NCBI GenBank assembly: GCA_015698045.1
Contig: BLAL01000257.1
Location: 434,001 to 498,000 of the forward strand
DNA: 64,000 nt
DNA from: Rhizophagus clarus
Lineage: Eukaryota > Glomeromycota > Glomeromycetes > Glomerales > Glomeraceae
Direction: 5' to 3'
In this document: one piece after another, positions 23,328-36,370 of the stretch
Layout of the letters: every line of letters starts with the position of its first letter
Position numbering within the stretch: the stretch's first letter is position 1
The notes under the pieces: model-generated
Told to the model about the DNA's origin: nothing
The model's database searches: none
The model's input: the letters and a program-made list of their open reading frames with translations, nothing else
Program-made: the position numbers and the translations under genes

Positions 23328-26204
23328 ATGGCTAGTGAAAGTTCAAAAATTGATTCTATCATCTCTAAAGATACTAATGATACTATTGAAAAATTTGTTG
23401 ATAAATTAGTTAAATTAAATGATAAATTTGACAATTTCATTAAAAGTCAAGGCCTTCAACAACCTGATCAAAATCTTTATTCAAATTTAAAAGAGCAAAT
23501 TGAAAAACTTCAAGATCGTGTTAAATATTTAGAAGATGAAAAAGAAAAACAAACTATTGAAAATTTGGAAGACTCTTTGAGTAAAGGTAAATAAAATAAA
23601 TTATTTTACTGAAAAAAAATAAAAGTTAAAATAATTGATTTTTGATACATTTTTTTTTTTTAAAATCATTTAGAACCTGAACTTTGCACAGATATCACTC
23701 AAAATATTGAAAATCTTGAAATTATTGAAAGTTTCTCTGAACAATCATCATCAAATGAAAGTAAGTAATAAGCAAATCCGATTAAACAAATAATTAATTG
23801 TTGAAACAAAAAAATTAATTATTTCTTTTTTCAGGTTATGTAGAATCTGAATTTTCCATTGATACTTCTCAAAATAATGAACACGTTGAAGATATTAAAT
23901 GTTCCTCCGAAAATTTACCATCAAGTCCTTTGGATGAAGGTAAACTAATTCCATCAATTCCTCGGAGTAAATTTCCATATTTTAAGATCTAATTAAATAT
24001 TATTCTATTTTTTTTTCAGGTTCAGATTATGAAGAAACTGAAACTGATATTTCTTGGAGTAAAAACCAATCAAATCCTTGGTATGAAGGTATGTTTGTTA
24101 TAAGATTGAAACTTAAAAATTTGACTATTTTAAGATCTAATTCTATTTTTTTCAGGTTCAGATGATGAAGAAACTGATGTTTACGCTAATATTCAAGCTG
24201 TGGTTGGATTAGATTTTGGAGCAATTTCCTCTGGATTCTCTTGTTCTAATGCTTCTAATGAAGAAAACATATGTTATTATGATTCATGGCCGGAATACTT
24301 TTCATCTTATGCAATAAGGCAGAAAAGTAAAATCAATACAGCTTTTTACTATGACAAAAACTTTAGATTCGTTAATTTATGTGACAAACGAAGTAGAATT
24401 GTTGAACTTTTCAAATTATACTTGGGTGAATCTCCTGATGATTTAAAACCAAAACTTCCAATTGGTTATAAAAAAGTTATCACTGATTACTTTAAGGAAA
24501 TTAAAAATGTGAGTTAAAATGCTTTAGAAATCATTAATTATCAAGCTTTAAATTGATTACCTATTTAAATGAATTTTTCTTTTTGTTTTTAGTATATTGA
24601 AGAAGAAGTTAAAACTCGCTGGGTAGGAATTGATTTGCTTGAAAATGTATTATTGGTTCTTACTGTTCCAGTAGAATATACAGAAGAAGACAAAAATATT
24701 ATGAGGGAATGTATATATGATGCAAATCTCATCAAAGATAAAACCTCACAAACGTTACAATTTGTTACAGAATGTAAGTATAAAAACAATCTTTTAAGCA
24801 ATAAAACAAACAAAATTAACTAATTATTTTTATTTACAGCTGAAGCTGCGGCACTTTATTGCATGAAAAATGAATTGCAGGAATATGATTCATTAACCAC
24901 AGAAAGTAAGTCTTGATCGCTTAAATAACTTAATAAAAATAATTTAAAGGATTTAATTAATTTAAGTTTATATATCTTTTTTTTTTTTTTTTTTTTAGAA
25001 TCATTTATGATTATTGATTGCGGTGGTTGTACTACAGACTTGGCTACTTTTAGGTTGATTGGAGATAATCCACTGCAATTAAGTAGAATTATTGGATACA
25101 GTAGAGACTTTTGTGGAAGTTCATCTATCGATAAAGAATTTTTTAAATTCTTATGTGAAAAAATTGAAACTCGTGCCATGAATCTATTAATAGAAGTTAA
25201 AAATCAAGAATTTCATAAGTTGATTCGATCATTCCGGAATCAAATAAAAGAGGGTTTTGATGGAAATGATAAGGGTAATCGTGAATTATATGTCCCTACT
25301 TATGCACCAAGTTTAATGCAATATGTCAGTAAAAAAACAAGAAAAATCATGGATGAAAATTATTGGACTATCAAGGTTGGATATAATGATATAAAAAAAA
25401 TGTTTGATCCGATAATTGATAGAATTATTCGTTTGATAAATTTACAACTTTTAAATGATCGAGGAACTTGTTCAGCAATGTTTTTAGTTGGAGGATTAAG
25501 CGAAAATGTATATTTACAAAATAGGATTAAAGAACAATTTCGTACGGTGCAAATTATTTCAGTTATTGATCAACCCATGTGTGCGATTGCAAATGGAGCA
25601 GTAATTTATGGATTATCTAAATTAAAAAATCATGAAAATAATGATGATGATAGTTTTTCGAAAATTATTAATCACACTTTTGGAATTCAAACTAGACCGG
25701 ATTTTACAAATGATGATGACCTTCCAAATAGTAGTACAACTTCTGATAGAAAGACTTATAAATTTAATCCTTTGATCAGACAAGGCACTGAAATTACCCT
25801 TGAACAGACTCATTCTTTTAATTTTAAAATTGAATCAGGACACACACATGCAAAATTTAAAGTTTATTATACAAATGAAGATGATGAAGATTCAGTGATA
25901 TATATTGATGAGCCAGAAGTAAAACTACTTGGATTATTATATGTTGAACTTCCAGGTAAAAATAAGTTTCAAATTAGTGATTTAATTTCGAGAATTTCAG
26001 AAAACTAACAAATCTAATAAATTAATATATATTTTTTTTTCATCAGATGCACATCTTGACAATAGAAGCATTGATCTTGAAATAACTTTCGGTTTAGAAG
26101 AAATTACTGTATTTGTAAAAAATAGACTTAACGGGCAAAAATTCTTAACTACTTTCTGTTATCCAACGGATAATGATTCTGAAAAAGTATATTTAGTTGA
26201 TTAA
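23328..26204 (+). CDS. Hsp70-like (HSPA12-type) ATPase with coiled-coil leader, nine exons
   Basis: Exons by hand: 23328-23586, 23674-23760, 23835-23939, 24020-24088, 24156-24508, 24593-24773, 24840-24905, 24999-25955 and 26047-26204. All phases agree, giving 744 residues. The leader (residues 1-86) is a charged coiled coil (KLVKLNDKFDNFIK, LKEQIEKLQDRVKYLEDEKE). Three acidic linker exons follow. The actin-like ATPase fold starts at VVGLDFGAISSGFSC (phosphate 1), then MIIDCGGCTTDLATF (phosphate 2), MFLVGGLSENVYLQNR (adenosine) and CAIANGAVIYGL (connect 2). The C-terminal part (FGLEEITVFVKNRLNGQKF) matches the short beta domain of HSPA12-like proteins, not a full Hsp70 substrate domain. It is probably a cytosolic ATPase of unknown client. 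GGC replaces GGG in phosphate 2, as in its neighbour. Confidence 0.9.
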
Positions 26205-26479
26205 AATTTATACTAGTATACGAAAATTATGTAATGAAGTCAATCATAATTGTAACTTAGCCAGAAACATTAAGTTTTAATAATAATTGATTTTTCATGC
26301 TGTTAAAAATACTAGAGGGTTATATCTATATCTTCTATCAATAAAACACTGCTGAACAAAAGAACTTATCAACGCTAAAATGACAAATTTTAATTATCTA
26401 ATTGATTTTATTTACATTATAAATTTTATAGATACTTCGTGAGAATGTGAAAGTGAAATAACACTTTGACACACTTGGA

Positions 26480-27058
26480 CTTAATTTCTTGAAGTGTATT
26501 GACTTTTTTTCCTATCACCTTGTTTCATTTTTTTTTCTGTATCATAAAATTCTAGTAATCGTAATGATTTCAATTTTGTTTGAATATCAATTAATCTATT
26601 TGAACCTGGAATAAATATCTCTATTGCATTGAAATATTTTTAAATCCACAATACTTTTGCGAATGTTGAAGATACACGAGGAATATCAATTACTAAGACG
26701 CAGAAACAAGTTGACTCACCGGGAAATAGATGTTGATATCTTTACAGTTACTGACAAATAATTTATAAACTTCTTGTTCACAATAAATTTCTTTTATATG
26801 AAACAAGTTTACCTTCTTTTTTAATTAGAATTTCTATCATTTCCTTGATAAAACGTGATGAAACTTGAGATGAAATACTAATATAATTAAATAATGGTCG
26901 AATTGTTGAAGGAAAATATTTTTATTATCAATATTATTGATTAATATCATTTTTGAAGATATTGGTAACAAATAAGTTATTGTATTATAAAATTAAATTT
27001 ATAATAAGATAAAATTTCTGTGTCAAAATTCTTTTCCATAGTATTGGTATATGAAAGT
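26480..27058 (-). pseudogene. F-box-like protein family relic
   Basis: Minus-strand text reads IPILWKRIL, LLPISSKMILINN, then in another frame TIRPLFNYISISSQVSSRFI and EGKLVSYKRNLL, then IYFPGESTC. This is the order of the segment after the F-box in a large fungal family (VPILWK..., PLFNYISF..., YKRNLLEQEIYKLF...). The F-box itself and the LRR-like end are absent. Several stops and frameshifts make it a pseudogene. Confidence 0.55.
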
Positions 27059-29780
27059 TAAAAAGTTACGTTAAAGAGTTAAGTTAATGAAAAGCTAGAG
27101 TTTAAAAAACTAAGAGTTAAGTTAGGAAGCCAAGAACTAATGAAAAGCTCTTTTATATTTACTTTAATTGACAATTTTTTTTGTTGCATTTAATATTAAT
27201 AATATTATGTTGAATCCATCATTCCCATGACGAAATTCTGATATCAATTCTCCTATGGAGCCCTTTGACATTTTACATAAAGTAGGGATTTTTTAATTAA
27301 TTATAGATCCGAGTCATCTTTATGCCTCTAATTCACTTTTGTTTATGTAACTTTTATATTCCGCGGGAACATGTAACTATAATTATGGTTACATAATCGG
27401 GAAACTCCGCAACTTCACATTACTTGAATTTTTAATTAGCGGAAAATATACGTTAAATTTTCTTGGGCATTGTAAATCTTTAAGAAAGCACAAAATATGT
27501 TATCCCAATATCTGAGTAAACACCTTCAATATATGTTAGATTTAAATTTTGTGAGGATTCTGAAAGGTAAGTTAACCCGAGAATAAATGTCATAAAGGTT
27601 TTAAGATTATTGGAAGGAATTTGTTAATATGTTTGAATATTAGGAGTTAATGTAATCTGAGCAGGATCAATGTTTTGACGGGTTATCGCATTTGGAAATC
27701 CGATCATGAGGATTCGAAACATTCGTCGAATTATTAACAATGATATTGTTTAGTTGACACCAAGATATAATATGATAATGAGTGTATCTGTTAGAGAAAT
27801 TTGCTGATATTCTGGAGATGTTATGAATATTATCATAATATATAGAGGTTTGCATTTGTGTCAATACTTTTAGTGTTATAATACGGATTGAAAAGGAATT
27901 TGTTTCAAATGTATAATGTGATGATTTGAATGCTCATATGATCGATTTTAGCATGAAAGTGATTTTTGACGAGACTTTGCGCATAATGTTAATTCTTATA
28001 AGACATTCTTGGGTTTTTTAAAGTATTTTTAAATCTGATCAATCAAGACTACTTTTTTTTTTGTTTTATTTATTTTTTTTTTTTTTATCTTTCTCGGTCC
28101 TTTTGATCCTTTTATAAAAAACTGATAGTTTAAGATAGAAAGAATATTTCAAACTGAAATTTATTAAATGATTTAGGAATGGGACAATGTCTCGGACATG
28201 TGATACAAAAAAAAATGATAATCCCTCAAAATTTTACTATTTCGATACTCAACAAAAATGTTTAGTAACTAATTGCGCTTAATAAATACGTGTAATTTTG
28301 TAGAATTTTTAAGTTATAGAAAAATACGGACAGAATGCAGACATGTCCAGGACAGCCAAAAAATGCCGCGGACACCAAAAATGTACAACACTGCAGTTGA
28401 AACAAAGAATTGCCGTCGATGTAACACACGATTAAAAAAACCTAGTTTCAGCCTCGTGTAAGAAACTAGGGTTAGTTAAACATGCAAGGAAAAAAGTACA
28501 GCGTAAAACCATAATTGAAAGAGTGTATAATTTATTCTAAGTAATTAATTATATTTTATAAGCGGGGATGGTTATAACCGTTTTCCATAATGCGCCACAA
28601 TGTAAGAAGTGATATAATTTGAATTTTTTTTAGATAATACGTAAGCTATTCTAAGAAAAAGTTTACAACAAAAACTAGAAAAAATTAAGAGTTTGCACAT
28701 CCCATATGAAATTATGTGTGATACGCAAAAAAAAGGTAGCGACATCTTCAATTTATAGCAATCTACATAATTTAATTACAATTCGGTGAACTAATTTCTA
28801 ATCTTAATAAAGTCCTAAAACTAATTGAAAAAGAAACCAGTTAATTTCACCGATAGATCAAGGTTTACAAATGCTGTTTTTTTGCGTCACTATTACGAAT
28901 AATGGTTTAATTTAATGATTGTTTAAAATAAGATTACAGATGAAGGTGATTGTAATTGTCTTAATTACACGACTAGAAACGTGAATTTTTACCCCTTGCA
29001 CATCAAATTCTGTTGTTCGATCATTTATTTTAATACCAAAAGAACTTGTGAAAAAAAGAGAATTTTATTTATTTTTTTTTTAAAAAATATATCAGTACAA
29101 AATTTAAAGGTTATTATTAATTTTATCTTGGGATTCAATTATTATTGTATTATATGAATTGGTGTATTACGTATGTTTAAATGTATATTGTATTTTAACT
29201 TGATGTAACGCACGCAACTTAATATATTTCTTGACAAATACAGTGATATACGAGAAGGTTTTTTTCGGATTATTTACTATCCAAAGGCGTTTAAATTGCG
29301 TAATTCATCCAATGCTAAAACTGAAACTTTATTATCAATGTTTTTAACGTATTTTACATAAGAATTTTACAAAATGAAATAATAAAATAAAGATATCCTG
29401 GCTCCCTGTCATTTCTATGACAGTTCTAAGGCCTTCCTATTTCCTAGCGCTGGCGGTTTTCCATAAATCACGTGATGATCATCCAATATGATTCCGCCTT
29501 TCTTTGATCTTGAAATAAAATAGCTAAGCCACCGTTATTATACCGAAACTCAATCGTGTTTGTGGGACAATCCCATCATTCATTCTAGGCAATACTCCAG
29601 AGCCGAATCAGCAAATCGACTAATTTTCGGCTGATTTTTACAGTTTAGTAATAGTGTATCACTGTATCAGTACTCGGAGAACTCGGGTAATCGGGTTCAT
29701 AATTGAGAAATTACGTCAATTTTAAAATCATGTGCGATTTTAACGCAGTAAACACGCTATCAAACTCGCGTTTGTTGTTA
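27059..29780. other. Intergenic, no supported gene
   Basis: AT-rich sequence with a long T run near 28070-28090. A 65-residue minus-strand frame (27864-27667) has no supporting context. A hairpin with AGCCGAA/TTCGGCT arms lies at about 29600-29632. Confidence 0.5.
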
Positions 29781-29802
29781 TTGTCGCGACTGTCATCTCG
29801 AG

Positions 29803-29815
29803 TATATATACCCTT
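29803..29815 (+). promoter_or_regulatory. Candidate TATA box
   Basis: GTATATATACCC lies about 570 bases before the first 312-bp tandem unit. Splice-like GTAAGT and CAG sites occur between 30040 and 30370, so a spliced transcript over the repeats is possible but unproven. Confidence 0.3.
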
Positions 29816-30374
29816 TTGAAAAATAATGAAATATTTAAATACTTTTCATCCTTTTTTTCTTGCAAACAACATTTTCGTCCTCCTTTTTTTCTCGTTTTAT
29901 TTATTTTTATTTTGAAAAATTTTAAACAACAACAACGATATTTTAGTATTATTCTTTTTATTATCCAACTTTACTGTTTTGAAAGAAGTCTGTTAAGAGA
30001 TTCCTGTTGATAACGTAGAAACTCAAGACAATTATCCAGGATGTGCTGGTAAGTTGAATAATATTAAGACGCGTTTGTTTTTTATTTTTAGTCAAAGAAA
30101 ATAGACAATAACTAATCATAGACTTATATTTTTTTTGTAATAATTAATAATATAAATGCGATCTTTTATAAATTTTGGTTATTGTAGTATAATATTAATT
30201 TCTTATTATAACTTTGAATTTAATCTAGTAAAAATTCAGTTAATTAACAATTTTTCAACCTTATAGAGCTTGTCACCTATTTAAATGACTGAGTGAAGCT
30301 TTTATATTCAGGCTTCCTTCATCATTACCAAGAAGTAGTTGTTATCTCTTTATTAACTGAAGTAAGTACTACTG

Positions 30375-31300
30375 CTTGGAAGATACTTGATATCATCACT
30401 TTGTTCTGCTGATTTTCTGAAGAAGCATCACTGGACAATGAATTATTTGAAAAGGTGTGTTGTTTTTTATTTTGCAAAGGGTGGAGAACTCCTCTTCTGC
30501 TCTCATTCGGATTGGGAGAATTACTGTGCAGTTACTGTTGGTAACCATCCCCAACTTTTCCTGCATGGGTACCCTAACTTTGTCGTGATAAAGTCTACTG
30601 ATTCTCAAGGAGGAGTTGGTTATGTACCTTCTTTATCCTAAATAAATTTCATACACTGTTAACAATCAATCCTCTCTTAATAGGATAATATGATATTTAT
30701 GGTTTCATTACCAAATTCTGCTGATTTCCTGAAGAAGCATCATTGGACAATGAATTATTTGAAAAGGTATGTTGTCTTTTATTTTGCAAAGGGTGGAGAA
30801 CTCCTCTTCTGCTCTCATTCGGATTGGGAGAATTACTGTGCAGTTACTGTTGGTAACCATCCCCAACTTTTCCTGCATGGGTACCCTAACTTTGTCGTGA
30901 TAAAGTCTACTGATTCTTAAGGAGGAGTTGGTTATGTACCTTCTTTATCCTAAATAAATTTCATACACTGTTAACAATCAATCCTCTCTTAATAGGATAA
31001 TATGATATTTATGGTTTTATTACCAAATTCTGCTGATTTCCTGAAGAAGCATCATTGGACAATGAATTATTTGAAAAGGTATGTTGTCTTTTATTTTGCA
31101 AAGGGTGGAGAACTCCTCTTCTGCTCTCATTCGGATTGGGAGAATTACTGTGTAGTTATTGTTGGTAAACTTTTCCTGCATGGGTACCCTAACTTTGTCA
31201 TGATAAAGTCTACCGATTCTCAGGGAGGAGTTGGTTATGTACCTTCTTTATCCTAAATAAATTCCACGCACTATTAACAATCGATCCTCTCTCAATAGAT
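30375..31300 (+). repeat. Tandem triplication of a 312-bp unit with an open frame
   Basis: Three head-to-tail copies start near 30406, 30718 and 31030, each ending with a shared 3' stretch (ACCTTCTTTATCCTAAATAA, then an ATCCTCTC block). Each encodes a frame of about 75-84 residues containing SADFLKKHHWTMNYLKR, GGELLFCSHSDWENYC and LFLHGYPNF, ending GVGYVPSLS. Copy 2 has CAA changed to TAA, truncating it. Copy 3 lacks a few codons (VGKLFLHG). The protein is not recognised; a decayed or lineage-specific gene fragment is possible. Confidence 0.8.
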
Positions 31301-32150
31301 TGATAGGAAATGTTCTGGTTTTCAAACACTCACTGTAATTTGCAGCTCTGAATTATTTTAGTCATAAAAAACTAGTGCTTTATAATAATCATCAAAGTAA
31401 TTGAAATCATCATTAATTCATTTTAGTCCTTACTGATCAATATCAATATGCCGAAGGTTGGTAGTTTTATATATAAATATATAAATAATTTAATGAATTT
31501 AAAAGGTTAAAATTTCAATGCATATTCAAGACAAATTACATTATATCTCTTTGTAAAAGATATATGTATCAATTTTTTAGACGGGAGTCATCATCTAAAA
31601 AGTTGTAGGAATCAGTCATGTGTAATCAATTGATTTGATTCAAAAACTCTATTCTCATATCTAAGACATTTTTATGTGAAACTATGATTAACAATATATA
31701 AACAAGTAACACAACGTCACTTTAATTGGAATATAATCCACATAAAATATTTATTATAAAAAAGTAGCCTTTTTTTTTTGCACAATATTTTTTCTATTCT
31801 CCAAAAATAAATAATTGCAATTTCCAAAAAAAAAATAAATAAATAATTGTATTCCAATAACATATAACAATATGTCAAATACGGCACGTAAAATACATAT
31901 TTATTTCAACAACATATCCAATACTACATATACTGTACCTCAACACAAAAATTGTCAGACATGTACAATAATTGATTGTTAAATCTTTGAACGCGTCACG
32001 TCCTTGTGGTTACATTTGATACATAACAAAAAAATAAAGAATAATTGAATTCTGTATACCATGCATGAAATATAAGTGCTACCACTAAAAGTCAACAAAA
32101 TAAATCTGTTACTCATAAAGAGAATTCATATAGGTGGAAATAAGCTCCTA
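31301..32150. other. Intergenic, no supported gene
   Basis: AT-rich sequence with stops in all frames. No gene, repeat or RNA recognised. Confidence 0.55.
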
Positions 32151-32159
32151 ATACACTAT

Positions 32160-33055
32160 GTAACATCTAGAAGAAGAGTTTCAACAATCTGGTGAAGAAT
32201 TGGTAATTACTATTGTAAATCAAGCAGAAAAGCTTGGTTTTCATCTTAACAAGTTTAGTAGTTGGCTAAATTCTATTTCAACAGTCTTCTTACCGACACA
32301 ATCTTCCGAGTACTGGAATAATTCATACGTGGCTGATTATATCAGAAAATACTAATTTCTAGGATAAAAATTCCTACCACGTGATTGGCTGTTAAAACGT
32401 TTTGATATTACTGAAGAAACAGCCGATATTATGTTTCAGAAGAGTATTTCAAAAAGCAATCGCCTCCTGAATTTCTCACTTTCATTAAAATGCCAAAGAG
32501 AGACCTGATAATAATGAGTCTAATGAAATTAACCATCTTCTTGCAACAGAATTTGGCCAACAAATCAATGAATTTTCACTGTTTTATCATACCACAAATC
32601 TTTATGGTGCTGAAAGAATAATCACCCATGGTATATAGATTTTGGTAAATGTAATAGAAGACAAGTCTTTGGTGGCACAGCTGTTTCTTATTATCTCAAT
32701 GATTCAACATGCAATTGAGTTTTGTCAACACCCATATATAAAATCATGTGTTATAATTGTTTATTACATTCCTGTAACCCTGCTAGAACAGCATGACCAC
32801 TTCGACCTAAGTGAAGATAATAATAAGTGGAAGTTGGTGATAGGTCACTCTCGTAGCGGGGCTTAGCAATGGGGTAGACGATTATGATTTTGCTTATGGC
32901 CCACAGGCTATGAATGGTTAGAAATTGTTAAATGATCTTAATGTGACACCTAGTTAGGGCATCTGTAAACAAAATCAGCTCGTCATTAGAACAAGATAAT
33001 TATCCAAAAAACTTGACTCGAATATAGAAGTTATAATCTATAGGAGTTAGATATA
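32160..33055 (+). pseudogene. Broken gene with possible ADP-ribosyltransferase-like fold
   Basis: Coding text in three frames: EELVITIVNQAEKLGFHLNK through SSEYWNNSYVADYI, then DWLLKRFDITEETADIMF, NHLLATEFGQQINEFSLFYH, LYGAERIITHGI, DFGKCNRRQVFGGTAVSYYL, and AIEFCQHPYIKSCVIIVYYI, then SNGVDDYDFAYGPQA. The series Tyr-Gly-Ala-Glu-x-I-I-x-x-Gly-Ile-Asp-Phe, then YYLNDS, then a Y-x-I-P strand resembles DUF3990-like ADP-ribosyltransferase folds; this is only an inference. Multiple stops and frameshifts make it dead. Confidence 0.45.
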
Positions 33056-33900
33056 ATTATGTATAATCAGTAACGTTTTACTCTTTTATTGCATTAAATG
33101 AAAAAACAATTTCTCATCTAGTATCTTATAAGGATTAATCTTCTGTATTGTATAAATTATAAGTTCTTTTATTTATTTTTATTTTTTTTTAAGCAAATTG
33201 TGTGCATATGGATAAATAAAGCTAAATTATAGGATTATCTAATATTTTTTTATGATGTTAACGACAAAATCATTTTTCATTTTTATTATTTCAGTGAAAC
33301 TGGGCTTCGCCTATTAAATAATTTTGATCATCGCCGTAAATATTTTTTTGAAGGAATAGTTCGTCCGTCGAAAACAAATTCCTGTAAATGTCACACTATA
33401 GCAATTAATATTATTCTGATTGGTTATTATTTTGGTAAATGACATTGTTAAACAAAATACAATTATCATAAGATTAAGAGAATGGGGTCATTTAATTAAA
33501 CGATAGTTGTACAGGATAACACGTGATACTCTGAGAGTATCATATGACAATGAACAAATTCCAATGCAACATACAATAATCACATTTTTTAATGGAATAC
33601 AGAACCAATGTCATCTTAATCATAATAAACACATTTTTATATTTAATCGAAACGATTCTTAATTAAGTAAAAGTATGATTTCAATTATTTAATTTCATAC
33701 CTATTAAAACATTGTCACAATGAATTATCAATTACAAATTATTTCGAATTAAGTAGTCAGTATTATAATGTAATACAGTGTAATAATGAAAGTAGTAATA
33801 TAATTAAACATAATAAATTTTAATATTGACACAAGATACAGGATATAATATATGAAAGTTGAGTCATTAATTGCTCTGATTATTGATTATTGACAGTTAA
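33056..33900. other. Intergenic, no supported gene
   Basis: AT-rich sequence upstream of the second Hsp70-like gene. Nothing recognised apart from the promoter motif at its end. Confidence 0.5.
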
Positions 33901-33902
33901 GT

Positions 33903-33953
33903 TACGTCATTGTGACAATGATAGTTGAGAAGATATTATATACGAGTATATAG
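33903..33953 (+). promoter_or_regulatory. CRE-like pair before the second Hsp70-like gene
   Basis: TACGTCATTGTGAC (33903-33916) matches the pair before the paralogue in sequence and spacing between cores. A TATATA-like stretch follows near 33948, about 45 bases before the ATG. Confidence 0.45.
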
Positions 33954-33996
33954 AGGCCATTTTCCCCATATTATAAAACTTCGTAAACAAATAATA

Positions 33997-36370
33997 TGGC
34001 TGATAAAATTATTATTGATAAATTAGACACTTTAAATGATAAATTTGACATTTTTTTAAAAAATCAAAATCTTTTAGAAGAACGAATTGAAAAGCTTCAA
34101 CAACGTGTTCAAAAGTTAGAAAATCAACAAAATGAAATGTTGCAAAGCTTTGAAGACGATGAAGGTATGTAAATTTAAAAATAAATTCTTTGATTTCGTC
34201 CCTGCACTTTAATTTTTTATGATTTTGCTCCTGCGGGTAATTGTAAAAATTGGTATATTTCTTAATATAATTAATTAATATTGTTTTTTTTTTCAAGAGT
34301 ATGTAGAATCTGAATCTTACACAGATATTTTTCAAAATATCGGAAGTCCTGAAGAAACTGATGAAAATTTGAAACTTGAAGAATCTGATATTTACACTAA
34401 CATTCAAGCTGTGGTTGGAATCGACTTTGGAACAATTACCACTGGATTCTCTTGCTGTGATGTTTCTGATGAAAAAAATATATGTTTCTATAATTCATGG
34501 CCAAATTGGTTTACAACTAACCGGAAATTGATGAAAATCGATACGGCTCTTCACTATAACAATAATTATGAATATGTTAATTTTTACAACAAACGAAACA
34601 GAATTGTTGAGTTATTCAAATTATACCTGGGTGATTCTCCAGACAATTTAAAACCAAAACTTCCAGTTAATTACAAAAGAGCTATTACAGATTATATTAA
34701 GGAAATTGGTCAAGTGAGTCTAAATACGAAAATTATTATTAATTTATTTATTTATAGAATTAAAAAATTTTTTTTTTTTTTAGTGTATTAAAGAAGAAGT
34801 TAAAAACCGTTGGGTAAGTATTGATTTCTTTGAAAATGTATTGTTGGTTCTTACTGTTCCTGAAGATTATACAGAAAAAGACAAAGATATTATGAGAGAA
34901 TGTGTATATAATGCAAACCTTATTCAAAATAAATCCTCAAATAGACTACGATTTATTACAGAATGTAAGTATAAATTAAATTAATTCAAATATAATCTTT
35001 AATAATACAATTAGCTTATGATTTTTTTTATTTGTAGCTGAAGCTGCGGCACTTTATTGTATGAAAAATAAATTGCAGGAATATGATTTGTTAACTACAG
35101 AAAGTAAGTATTGATCATTCAAACAACTTAAAAAATGATTATCTAATTTAATTTAATTTAATTTATATTTTTTTTTTAGAATCATTTATGATTGTTGACT
35201 GTGGTGGTTGTACTGTAGACTTGGCTACTTTTAAGTTGATCGGAGACAATCCACCGAAATTGAGTAAAGTTACTGAACGCACCAGAGATTTTTGTGGAAG
35301 TTCGTCAATCGATAAAGAATTTATTAAATTTTTACGTGAAAAAATTGAAACACGTGCCATAAATCTATTAATGGAAACTAAAAATGAAGAATTTCAAATA
35401 TTGATTCAATCATTTCGGGAACAAGTAAAAGAAGGTTTTGATGGAAATAATATGGAACATTGTATAATATATGTCCCTAGATATACACCAAGTTTATCAC
35501 AATATGTAAGCAAAAAAACAAGAAAATCCATGGAAGAAGTTAATTGGACTATTAGGGTTGAACAAGAAGATATAAAAAAAATGTTTGATCCAACAATTGA
35601 TAGAATTATTCGTCTGTTACACATACAACTTTCAAATAATGAAGAAACTTGTTCGGCAATGTTTTTAGTTGGAGGACTTAGCGAAAATAAATATTTACAA
35701 AATAGGATTAAAGAAGAATTTCATAATGTGGTAAAAATTATATCAGTTACTGATCAACCTATGTGTGCGATGCAAAATGGAGCAGTAATTTATGGATTAT
35801 CTAAATTAGAAAATCATGAAAATAATGTTAGTAATAATTCTTCACGAGTTCTTAATTATACTTATGGAATTCAATTTAGCTCAGATTGGACAAAAGATGT
35901 TGACACTCCTAATAGTAAAATTTCTGATAGAGAAACTTACAAATTTAACCCTTTGGTCAGACAAGGCACTGAAGTTACACCTGATCAGACTTTTTCTCTT
36001 GATTTTAAGCCTGAATCAGGTAAATCACATGTGAAATTTGGGATTTATTATACGAATAAGGTTTCTGCAACTTATATTGATGAACCAAAGATGAAACTAA
36101 TGGGAATATTAAATGCTGACCTTCCAGGTAAAATTTAGTGATGATAATTTTTTTAATTTCTTTTGGGGAATTTCATATCGGATATATAGTATAATCGAAA
36201 ATCCTAATACAACTAATAATTTTTTTTTATTAGATGCACATCTTGATAACAGAAACATTAATTTTGGATTAACTTTCGGCTCAAAAGAAATTACTGCATT
36301 TGCAAGAAATGAAATTAATGGACAAAAATTCGTAACTACATTTTGTTATCCAATAGATGATGATTTTTGA
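33997..36370 (+). CDS. Hsp70-like (HSPA12-type) ATPase, six exons, frameshift in exon 1
   Basis: Exons: 33997-34164, 34298-34713, 34784-34964, 35038-35103, 35180-36127 and 36234-36370. Exons 3 and 4 have exactly the lengths (181 and 66) of the matching exons of the gene at 23328. The ATG opens MADKIIID, but GATAATTAG at about 34018 has lost one A relative to the expected GATAAATTAG, so the frame stops at once; downstream the intended frame continues unbroken. Motifs: VVGIDFGTITTGFSC, MIVDCGGCTVDLATF, MFLVGGLSENKYLQNR, CAMQNGAVIYGL, and a C-terminal FGSKEITAFARN segment. It lacks the two extra acidic exons of its paralogue. Either a sequence error in an A run or a very young pseudogene. Confidence 0.85.

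Noticed and set aside
25007-25179. Minus-strand frames inside the Hsp70-like genes
   Set aside because: Antisense shadows of conserved exons; the same shadow appears at 35163-35360.
30467-30495. A 25-base GT...AG intron within each 312-bp unit
   Set aside because: Too short for splicing, and the frame reads through it.
30001-31300. CRISPR-like repeat array
   Set aside because: The repeats are 312 bp, contiguous and eukaryotic; no spacer pattern.
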